A stretch of 64,000 nt of DNA from Aquabacter sp040755535. Lineage in GTDB: Bacteria > Pseudomonadota > Alphaproteobacteria > Rhizobiales > Xanthobacteraceae. Below are positions 29,778 to 36,749 of this stretch, piece by piece. Made by a program: the position numbers and the translations under genes. How positions within the stretch are numbered: the stretch's first letter is position 1; the number at the start of each line of letters is the position of its first letter. Where the stretch lies: NCBI GenBank assembly GCA_040755535.1, contig JBFMAV010000004.1, positions 45,833 to 109,832 on the forward strand. Direction: 5' to 3'. The notes beneath the pieces are model-generated. The model did no database searches. It saw only the letters and a list, made by a program, of their open reading frames with translations, and was not told where the DNA came from.

Positions 29778-30464
29778 TCACTTGCCTTGCAGCAACGGAG
29801 CCAGTTCCTTGTCGAGATCGGCCACCGAGATGGCGCCGGCGATCTTCTTGCCGTTGATGAAGAAGGTGGGGGTCGAATCCACGCCCAGCTCCTTGTTGGC
29901 ATATTGGGCGCTGGCCTGCACCTTTTCGGCGAGATCCTTGTCGGACAAACATTTCTCGAAGTCGGCCTCGCTCATGCCCGCCTGCTTGGCGACGGTGAGC
30001 AGGCCCTGCGCCGGATTGTTGCCGAAGGCCCAGGACCGCTGGGTTTCGAACAGGCTGGACACCATGGGGAAATATTTGTCCGCCGGCAGGCAGCGCGCCA
30101 GCATGAAGCCGGCCGTGGCGACCGGGTCGAAGGGGAATTCGCGCAGCACGAAGCGCACCTTGCCCGTGTCGATATATTTCGACTTCAGCGTGGGGAAGGT
30201 CTGCGTGTGGAAGGCCGCGCAATGGGAGCAGGTGAGCGAGGCATATTCGACGATGGTGACCGGGGCGTCCTTGGCGCCGAGGCTCTCCTCGGTCAATGGC
30301 GTCGCGGCAGGGGCGAACAGCTTGGCGGCATCCACGGTCTGGGCGGCGGCGGGGGTCACCAGCGCGCCATCGATACCCGCGAGCCGGAGCAGCGGTCCCG
30401 CCACAGCGGCGATGAGGGCCAGTTGGCCTGCGCCGACGAGAAAGCGGCGACGGGAAACGGACAT
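29778..30464 (-). CDS. DsbA-family thiol:disulfide protein with Tat-like leader
   Basis: This 228-residue exported thioredoxin-fold protein has a twin-arginine-like leader (SRRRFLVGAG at 4-13, hydrophobic core, probable cleavage after AAA near 41). The active site is CSHC at 79-82 in YASLTCSHCAAFH, and the cis-Pro motif is TPTFFING near the end. It probably oxidises or isomerises cysteines in the periplasm. I start at MSVSRRRF because GGAGA precedes it. In relatives this gene is often followed by smc, which is not present here. Confidence 0.9.
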   Translation of the reverse strand: MSVSRRRFLVGAGQLALIAAVAGPLLRLAGIDGALVTPAAAQTVDAAKLFAPAATPLTEESLGAKDAPVTIVEYASLTCSHCAAFHTQTFPTLKSKYIDTGKVRFVLREFPFDPVATAGFMLARCLPADKYFPMVSSLFETQRSWAFGNNPAQGLLTVAKQAGMSEADFEKCLSDKDLAEKVQASAQYANKELGVDSTPTFFINGKKIAGAISVADLDKELAPLLQGK

Positions 30465-30541
30465 GAAATTCTCCACAAAAGCGATCGCGCGGACTGGAGC
30501 GGGCTAACACGGCGAGGATGTGGCCGGAAGGCCCGGCGCGT

Positions 30542-31015
30542 TCAAGATTTCCGGCGCGCGTCCCGCACCAGGGCACCGAGCCGGGCGAGGGCGGCGGCAA
30601 GGGCCTCGTCCTCGAAGGGGCCGATCTGCGCCCGTACCTGCGCCACAGCCTCCGGGGGCGGGGGCGTAAAGGCCGGCGGGCCGTCGCGCCGCGGCACCGG
30701 CCCCTGTCGCAGCGCGATGCGCCCGACGCAGCGCCAGCCGAAATAGGCGTTGATCCGCTCCATCACGACGGGCGCGGCATATTGGAATTCGATGGCATAC
30801 GGGCCTTCCACCCGCACGAACAAGGTGGCGGCCTCGCCGCTGTCCTCGCGCGGCCATTGCAGCTTGAGCGGCTGGGAGCGTGGGGCGAGGTCGGGCCCGA
30901 CGATCTCGTCCCAATGGGTCACGACTTCCACGACCGAGAAGCCCGCCTTGCCACATAATTGCGCGATGGACGGGCCGATGAGGTCCGCCAGAGGCTGGGC
31001 GAAGGGTCTCCTCAT
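30542..31015 (-). CDS. DciA-like DUF721 protein
   Basis: This 157-residue protein has the DUF721 block: GFSVVEVVTHWDEIVGPDLAPRSQPLKL, then a helix and the strand TLFVRVEGPYAIEFQY, then INAYFGWRCVGRIALRQG. DUF721/DciA proteins are the common bacterial loaders or partners of the replicative helicase DnaB. A C-terminal extension of Pro and Ala helices is usual in alphaproteobacteria. The start (MRRPFAQPL) is 66 bp from the divergent mutY ATG. A long upstream extension of the same frame is antisense to mutY and is not real. Confidence 0.82.
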   Translation of the reverse strand: MRRPFAQPLADLIGPSIAQLCGKAGFSVVEVVTHWDEIVGPDLAPRSQPLKLQWPREDSGEAATLFVRVEGPYAIEFQYAAPVVMERINAYFGWRCVGRIALRQGPVPRRDGPPAFTPPPPEAVAQVRAQIGPFEDEALAAALARLGALVRDARRKS

Positions 31016-31081
31016 GGGCACGCCTCCGCGCGCGCGGAGGCGGCTCTTGCGGCGGAAGGGCGAGAATAGCAGGGTGCGGCC

Positions 31082-32155
31082 ATGGACAGCATGATCCTCT
31101 CCCCGAGCCGGTCCCGCAAGCCGGGAGAACCGAACGCCGCGACCCTGCTCGACTGGTATGACCGCCATCGGCGGCGGCTGCCCTGGCGTGCGGAGGCGGG
31201 GCAGCGGGCGGACCCCTACCACGTGTTTCTCTCCGAGATCATGCTCCAGCAGACCACGGTAAAGGCGGTTGGTCCCTATTTCGCCGACTTCCTGCGGCGT
31301 TGGCCGAGCGTTTCCGATCTCGCCCATGCGCCGCTGGAGGCCGTGCTCTCCGCCTGGGCGGGGCTCGGCTATTATGCGCGGGCGCGCAATCTGCATGCCT
31401 GCGCCAGGGCGGTGGTGGAGCGCCATGGCGGGGCCTTCCCGGCGGATGAGGTGGCTCTGCTCGACCTGCCGGGCATCGGCCCCTATACCGCCGCCGCCAT
31501 CGCGGCCATCGCCTTCGACCGCAAGGCCAGCCCCGTGGACGGAAATATCGAGCGGGTCGTGAGCCGGCTTTATGCCATCGATACGCCGCTGCCGAAGGGC
31601 AAGGCGGAGATCCGCCTGCGCGCCGCCGCGCTGACGCCCGATCAGCGTCCCGGGGATTTCGCCCAGGCCATGATGGATCTGGGCGCCACCATCTGCACGC
31701 CGAAATCGCCCGCCTGCGTGGTGTGCCCCTTTTCTCCCGATTGCCGGGGGCGCCGCGCGGGCGATCCGGCGCGCTATCCGGTCAAGGCGCCGAAAACGGC
31801 CAAGCCGACACGCACCGGCATCGCCTTTCTCGCAGTGCGGGCGGACGGCGCGGTGCTGCTGCGCCAGCGGCCCCCGAAGGGCCTGCTCGGCGGCATGACG
31901 GAAGTGCCCTCCACGCCCTGGGAGGCCGAGCGGCCCCTCGCGCCCGCCTTGCCGCTGGCCGCGCGCTGGCAGGCTCTGCCGGGGGTGGTGACGCATGTGT
32001 TCACCCATTTCTCGCTGGACCTGGAGGTGTGGCGTGCCGAGGTCCCGCTCGCGACGCCCGCCCCGGCGGGGCAATGGGTCCAGCCGGCGGCCTTCGCGGC
32101 GCAAGCCTTGCCGAGCGTGATGCTGAAGGTGCTGCGCCACGGCGGATGCCTTTAG
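31082..32155 (+). CDS. mutY: A/G-specific adenine glycosylase MutY
   Basis: MutY removes A mispaired with 8-oxoguanine. The 357-residue protein shows the catalytic Glu E52 in SEIMLQQTTV, the HhH motif LDLPGIGPYTAAAI, catalytic D153 in PVDGN, and a complete [4Fe-4S] set C205-x6-C212-x2-C215-x5-C221. The C-terminal NUDIX-like domain (from about 240) reads 8-oxoG; here it contains LRQRPPKGLLGGMTEVP. It is divergent from the DciA-like gene, an arrangement common in Hyphomicrobiales. Confidence 0.96.
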   Translation: MDSMILSPSRSRKPGEPNAATLLDWYDRHRRRLPWRAEAGQRADPYHVFLSEIMLQQTTVKAVGPYFADFLRRWPSVSDLAHAPLEAVLSAWAGLGYYARARNLHACARAVVERHGGAFPADEVALLDLPGIGPYTAAAIAAIAFDRKASPVDGNIERVVSRLYAIDTPLPKGKAEIRLRAAALTPDQRPGDFAQAMMDLGATICTPKSPACVVCPFSPDCRGRRAGDPARYPVKAPKTAKPTRTGIAFLAVRADGAVLLRQRPPKGLLGGMTEVPSTPWEAERPLAPALPLAARWQALPGVVTHVFTHFSLDLEVWRAEVPLATPAPAGQWVQPAAFAAQALPSVMLKVLRHGGCL

Positions 32156-32230
32156 GCATCGGTCCCTTCGCAGGGGGGTGACGGCTGCCGGCGGATGATC
32201 ACCCCTTCGCGATCAATGATGACGCAGAGG

Positions 32231-32330
32231 AACTTTTTCTATTCTCCGTAGTTCTTTCCTTCCTTTTTTGTAAAAAAACGATGTACACGCTGACGTGAGC
32301 AATAATTATAGTATTTGCCTTGATGTTGGC
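32231..32330. other. AT-rich island upstream of the exported methyltransferase
   Basis: This 100-bp stretch is 35 percent G+C by direct count, against about two thirds around it. It contains TTTTTTGTAAAAAAA and AATAATTATAG. No ORF or tRNA is seen. It is either a strong promoter and regulatory region for the gene at 32434 or a scar of transferred DNA. Confidence 0.6.
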
Positions 32331-32433
32331 CCTGCATCACTCAAATATCCCTCGCGCATTCCATGGGCCAAGCCGAAGGTGCGGTCCTTGTTTCGTCGCT
32401 GCATTGGCAGAGGCGAGCGAAGATGAGGGTGAT

Positions 32434-33264
32434 ATGAACGTGCAATCTGCGATGCAGGCAAAGAAGGCGGGTGGGACAGCGACGGTGCTGCTCGCCCTGG
32501 GTCTCGCACTCAGCGGCGTGGCGCAGGCTCAGACCCAGACCCAGCCGGCCCCGCTCCGGCTCGACGTGCCCTATGTCCCCACCCCTGACGATGTGGTGGC
32601 GCAGATGCTGGAGATGGGCGAGGTCGGAGCCGACGACTTCGTCATCGACCTCGGCTCGGGCGACGGGCGCATCGCCATCGCCGCCGTCAAGGACAAGGGC
32701 GCCAAGGGCGCCATGGGCGTCGATCTCAATCCCGAGCGCATCAGCGAAGCACAGGAAAATGCGAAGAAGGCCGGCGTGACCGACAAGGTCACCTTCCGCC
32801 AGCAAAACCTGTTCGAGACCGATCTCGGCAAGGCCGACGTCATCACCATGTATCTTCTGGAAACGGTGAACGCGAAGCTCCGGCCCACCTTGCTCCAGTT
32901 GAAGCCCGGCACGCGCATCGTCTCCCATGCCTTTTCACTCGGTGACTGGCAGCCGGACGAGCAGGCCAATGTAAACGGGCGCACCGTCTATCTCTGGGTG
33001 GTCCCGGCCAAGGTCGAGGGCCGCTGGACGCTTACGGACGGCAGCCAGAATATGACCCTCGACCTCAAGCAGTCCTTCCAGTCGGTTTCGGGCGACGCGA
33101 CGGTGAACGGCCGGCGCACAGCCATCTCCTCGGGCAAGGTCGTGGGCGAAGAGGTAATCCTCACCGTGCAGCTGGACGGGCGCGAACGCACCTATCGCGG
33201 AAAGGTGGAGGGCGCCCGCATCGCGCCGGCCGGGACCGACGCCTGGCGCGCCGAGCGCGGCTGA
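32434..33264 (+). CDS. Exported SAM-dependent methyltransferase-like protein
   Basis: This 276-residue protein combines a signal peptide (LLALGLALSGVAQAQ, cleavage near 32) with a class I methyltransferase fold. SAM-binding motif I is DLGSGDG at 72-78, and the acidic end of strand 2 is GVDLNPERI. Later segments ITMYLLETVNAKLRP and SHAFSLGDWQP fit the fold. The last 80 residues are a beta-rich extension. Class I methyltransferases use cytosolic SAM, so an exported member is unusual; the leader could also be a membrane anchor. ATG 32434 has GAGGGTGAT before it. It is preceded by an AT-rich island. Confidence 0.75.
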   Translation: MNVQSAMQAKKAGGTATVLLALGLALSGVAQAQTQTQPAPLRLDVPYVPTPDDVVAQMLEMGEVGADDFVIDLGSGDGRIAIAAVKDKGAKGAMGVDLNPERISEAQENAKKAGVTDKVTFRQQNLFETDLGKADVITMYLLETVNAKLRPTLLQLKPGTRIVSHAFSLGDWQPDEQANVNGRTVYLWVVPAKVEGRWTLTDGSQNMTLDLKQSFQSVSGDATVNGRRTAISSGKVVGEEVILTVQLDGRERTYRGKVEGARIAPAGTDAWRAERG

Positions 33265-33338
33265 TCCCGCACGTTCCCGCGCGCCAATGATCGGGCGCGC
33301 GGGCCACTTTCGTCCGCAGTCTTACCGGAGAGCGTTTC

Positions 33339-34694
33339 ATGTCCGCCGCTCCCGCCGCCGGCAAGCCCGGCGGCCTCTCCGCGTTGGATGGCGTCGCCTT
33401 CATGGTCGGCATCATCTTCGGCATCGGCATCTTCAAGACGCCGCCTCTGATCGCCGCTCAGGTTGAATCCGACCTTGCCTTCGTCGCGGCCTGGATGGTG
33501 GGCGGGATCGTCACCCTGGCCGGCGCGCTGTGCTACGCCGAACTCGCGGCGGCCCACCCTGATCGCGGGGGGGAATATCATTTCCTCGCCCGCGCCTATG
33601 GGCGGCGCCTGGCGGTCCTGTTCGCCTGGGCACGCGGCACCGTCATCCAGACCGGCGCCATCGCCGCCGTCGCCTTCGTCTATGGCGATTATGCCCAAGC
33701 CCTCCTGCCGCTCGGGACCCATGGCGCGGACCTTCATGCGGCGCTGATGGTCATTCTGGTCACGGCTCTCAACCTGGCCGGCACGCGCTCCTCCAGCCTC
33801 GGCCAGCGCCTTTTCACCAGCCTCACGATTCTTGCCATTCTTGCGGTGGCCGGGGCGGGATTCCTGGTGTCCGACGTGACGCCCTCCGCGCCGGCCCGCG
33901 CCGCAGATTCCTCGGCCGCCTTCGGCATGGCCATGGTGTTCGTGCTGCTCACCTATGGCGGCTGGAGCGAAGCCGCCTATCTCGCCGGCGAAATGCGCAA
34001 CGTGGCGCGCACCATGACGCTGACCCTCGTGGCGGGGACCATCACCGTGGTCGCGGTGTACGGGCTGTTCAACCTCGCCTTGCTCAATGCCTTCGGCCTG
34101 GAGGGCCTGCGCGCCAGCGAGGCGCCGGCCGCCGATCTGATGGGCGCTCTGGCCGGGCCGGCGGGCGAGGTGGTGCTGGCCATCGTGGTCTGCATCATGG
34201 CGGTGAGCACGCTCAACGGCACCATCGCCACCGGTGCGCGGGGGCTCCATGCGCTCGGCGCCGATGTGCCGGCGCTGTCCTTCCTGAGCCGCTCTGAAAT
34301 CACGCAAGGCGCGCCGCGCGCGGCGCTGCTGCTGCAATGCGGCCTCGCGCTCGCGCTCATTCTGTTCGGCGCGCTGACGCGGGACGGCTTCAAGGCCATG
34401 GTGGACTTCACGGCGCCGGTCTTCTGGGCCTTCCTGCTGCTGGTGAGCATCGCCCTGTTCCTGTTCCGCCTGCGCGAGCCGGATCGGGCGCGGCCCTTCA
34501 AGGTGCCGCTCTATCCCCTGACGCCCCTGTTGTTTGCAGCCGCCTGCGCGGGCCTGCTCTATGCGAGCCTTGCCTATACCGGCATGGGGGCGCTGGTGGG
34601 GGTCGGTGTGGTGCTGGCGGGCGTGCCGCTGCTGTTCTTCCTGGGGCCGCAGGCGTCGCAGGTCGGACCGGCCGCGCAGCAGCCGGCGGAATAG
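33339..34694 (+). CDS. Amino acid permease, APC superfamily (LAT-like)
   Basis: This inner-membrane transporter of 451 residues has about 12 hydrophobic segments. TM1 has the APC breakpoint motif GIIFGIGIFKTP, and TM2-3 carry LAGALCYAELAAAHPDRGGEYHFLARAYG. TM6 has FVLLTYGGWSEAAYLAGEMRN. The pattern resembles LAT and AdiC-type exchangers. The substrate is not readable. It is 75 bp downstream of the exported methyltransferase and may share its transcript. Confidence 0.82.
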   Translation: MSAAPAAGKPGGLSALDGVAFMVGIIFGIGIFKTPPLIAAQVESDLAFVAAWMVGGIVTLAGALCYAELAAAHPDRGGEYHFLARAYGRRLAVLFAWARGTVIQTGAIAAVAFVYGDYAQALLPLGTHGADLHAALMVILVTALNLAGTRSSSLGQRLFTSLTILAILAVAGAGFLVSDVTPSAPARAADSSAAFGMAMVFVLLTYGGWSEAAYLAGEMRNVARTMTLTLVAGTITVVAVYGLFNLALLNAFGLEGLRASEAPAADLMGALAGPAGEVVLAIVVCIMAVSTLNGTIATGARGLHALGADVPALSFLSRSEITQGAPRAALLLQCGLALALILFGALTRDGFKAMVDFTAPVFWAFLLLVSIALFLFRLREPDRARPFKVPLYPLTPLLFAAACAGLLYASLAYTGMGALVGVGVVLAGVPLLFFLGPQASQVGPAAQQPAE

Positions 34695-34746
34695 CTGCCT
34701 CCGGCCTGCGCGCCGCAGTGCGGCGGCAGGCCAGCGGCGATCTTTC

Positions 34747-35919
34747 TCAGGCGTCGCTCAGATTGAGTTCCGCCCGCAGGCGCGCGCGCAGCTGATCGAT
34801 GGGATGGCGCGCGCCTTCCTGCTCCACATGCCAGAAGGTCCAGCCGTTGCAGGCTTCCGCGCCCTGGGCCAGGGCCCCCATGCGATGGATGGACCCGACC
34901 GCCGGGACATTGTTGTTGACGATCGCGATGGTGCCGTCGGCGCGCACCACGGCGCGCACATGGCCCTTGGCATCGGTCAGTTCCGCGCCCGGTGTGACGA
35001 GGCCACGCTCCACCAGCGCGGAAAAAGCCACGCGGGGCGCCTCGCGGGCGCTGGGCGGTGCCGCGAGCGCGGCTTCGGGCAGGGGCTCCACGGCATCGAT
35101 GCGGGCCCGGGCGGCCTCGGCATAGACCGGATCGCGCTCCAGGCCGATGAAGTGGCGGCGCAGGCGCTTGGCCACGGCGGCGGTGGTGCCGGAGCCGAGG
35201 AAGGGGTCGAGCACCACGTCCCCCGGCCGGGAGGCGGAGAGCAGGACGCGGGCGAGCAGGGCCTCGGGCTTCTGGGTGGGATGGGTCTTGCGTCCCTCCT
35301 CGTCCTTCAGCCGCTCCTGGCCGGTGCACAGCGGGATCAGCCAGTCGGAGCGCACCTGCACGTCCTCGTTGCCGCCCTTCAAGGTCTCGTAATTGAACAC
35401 ATAGCCCTTGGCGCCGGGATCGCGCGCCGCCCAGATCAGGGTCTCGTGGGCATTGGTGAAGCGGCGGCCCCGGAAATTCGGCATGGGGTTGGACTTGCGC
35501 CAGATGACATCGTTGAGGATCCAGAAGCCGAGATCCTGCAAGGCCGAGCCGACGCGGAAGATGTTGTGATAGGAGCCGATCACCCACAACGTCGCGCTGG
35601 GCTTCATCACCCGGCGCACGGCGGCGAGCCAGTCGCGGGTGAAGGCGTCATAGGCGGCGAAGCTCTCGAACTGGTCCCAGGCATCGTCCACCGCATCGAC
35701 GCGGCTTTCGTCCGGGCGCTTCAATTCGCCCTGGAGCTGGAGATTGTAGGGCGGGTCCGCGAACACCAGGTCGACGCTGGCGGGCGGCAGCGCGTTGAGC
35801 GCCGCGATGCAGTCGCCCACATGGATGCGGTCGAGGTCCAGGGGGGAAAGGCAGGGTCCGGCATCCGTACCGGAGCGGCGGGGCGCCCGCACGGGCGCCC
35901 CCTTACGCACCACACTCAT
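34747..35919 (-). CDS. ccrM: CcrM-type GANTC adenine methyltransferase
   Basis: CcrM methylates adenine in GANTC and controls cell-cycle genes in alphaproteobacteria. The 390-residue protein is a beta-class N6-adenine methyltransferase: DPPY at 55-58, RKSNPMPNFRGRRFTNAHE, HPTQKP at 213-218, and FLGSGT at 240-245. The C-terminal 100 residues (LVTPGAELTDAKGHVRAVVR, then CNGWTFWHVE) are the CcrM DNA-recognition domain. I start at ATG 35919; a TTG at 35928 is in frame. No restriction enzyme is nearby, consistent with a solitary methylase. Confidence 0.95.
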   Translation of the reverse strand: MSVVRKGAPVRAPRRSGTDAGPCLSPLDLDRIHVGDCIAALNALPPASVDLVFADPPYNLQLQGELKRPDESRVDAVDDAWDQFESFAAYDAFTRDWLAAVRRVMKPSATLWVIGSYHNIFRVGSALQDLGFWILNDVIWRKSNPMPNFRGRRFTNAHETLIWAARDPGAKGYVFNYETLKGGNEDVQVRSDWLIPLCTGQERLKDEEGRKTHPTQKPEALLARVLLSASRPGDVVLDPFLGSGTTAAVAKRLRRHFIGLERDPVYAEAARARIDAVEPLPEAALAAPPSAREAPRVAFSALVERGLVTPGAELTDAKGHVRAVVRADGTIAIVNNNVPAVGSIHRMGALAQGAEACNGWTFWHVEQEGARHPIDQLRARLRAELNLSDA

Positions 35920-36012
35920 GAGACGCAACCCATACGCAACGCTTACGATGGGCTCAGTGTGCGGGGCACCGGTAAAGGTGACGTTAGCGCAGCCGAGAAA
36001 ATGCGGCGCTTT

Positions 36013-36669
36013 TCAGGGGGCGGCGTCCATGTCCTGCGCCGGTGCCAGGGCGAAGGAGCCGGTGGCGATGGGGCCGTCGGCGCGCGCATAGACGCTCATC
36101 GCCACGCCGTTCGCGGCGGTTCGGCTGCGAACCAGCCGCAGCGGCGCGGGGAGGGTGCCCTCGCCGAACAGCGTCTTGCCTGGACCAAGCAGGACCGGAA
36201 AGACCAGCAGGCGGAATTCATCGATGAGGTCATTGGCGAGGAGCGCCTGCACCAGCACGCTGCTGCCCTGGATCAGCAGGTCCGGCCCATCCGCGTCCTT
36301 CAGCCCCCTGACCGCGCCGACCACGTCGGCTCCGAGGGCGCGCGAATTCACCCAGGACAGGACAGTGTCCGGGCCGGCGGCCACATGCTTGGTCACCCGG
36401 TCGAACAGCGCCCCCATGGGATCGTCCGGCCCCACTTTCGGCCAATGGGCGGCGAAAATCTCATAGGTGCGGCGGCCGAGGAGCAAGTCGAAGGGCTGGC
36501 CGAACGTCTCATCGAGAAATGCCCCCATCTCCGCCGCGCCCTCGCCCTCCCAGAAGGGAACGGTCCATCCGCCCAGGGTAAAGCGGCCGGTGGGGTCCTC
36601 TTCCGGCCCGCCGGGGGCCTGCATGATTCCGTCGAGGCTGATGAAAGCGGTGATGACGATCCTGCGCAC
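36013..36669 (-). CDS. Dihydrofolate-reductase-like (RibD C-terminal) protein
   Basis: This 218-residue reductase-fold protein has the RibD_C signature: RIVITAFISLDGIMQAPGG at the N terminus, DLLLGRRTYEIFAAHWP, and LLIQGSSVLVQALLANDLIDEFRLLVFPVLLGPGKTLF. Members bind NADPH; many are of unknown function, and some act in riboflavin or antibiotic metabolism. The start is a GTG at 36669 with GGGAG just upstream; a longer frame has no conserved N terminus. It follows the cyanophycinase gene by 80 bp on the same strand. Confidence 0.85.
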   Translation of the reverse strand: MRRIVITAFISLDGIMQAPGGPEEDPTGRFTLGGWTVPFWEGEGAAEMGAFLDETFGQPFDLLLGRRTYEIFAAHWPKVGPDDPMGALFDRVTKHVAAGPDTVLSWVNSRALGADVVGAVRGLKDADGPDLLIQGSSVLVQALLANDLIDEFRLLVFPVLLGPGKTLFGEGTLPAPLRLVRSRTAANGVAMSVYARADGPIATGSFALAPAQDMDAAP

Positions 36670-36749
36670 GTTTGTCTCCCTGCCTGTGTAAGGCAAGGAC
36701 GCGCGCGCGCGCGGCCGCCCGACAGGCCGGCCGGCATTTTTGCGCGGCG

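Noticed and set aside
32156..32230. GGGGTGA/TCACCCC pair after mutY as a terminator
   Set aside because: The arms are 17 bases apart with another partial stem inside and no T-run directly after, so I cannot call it a terminator.
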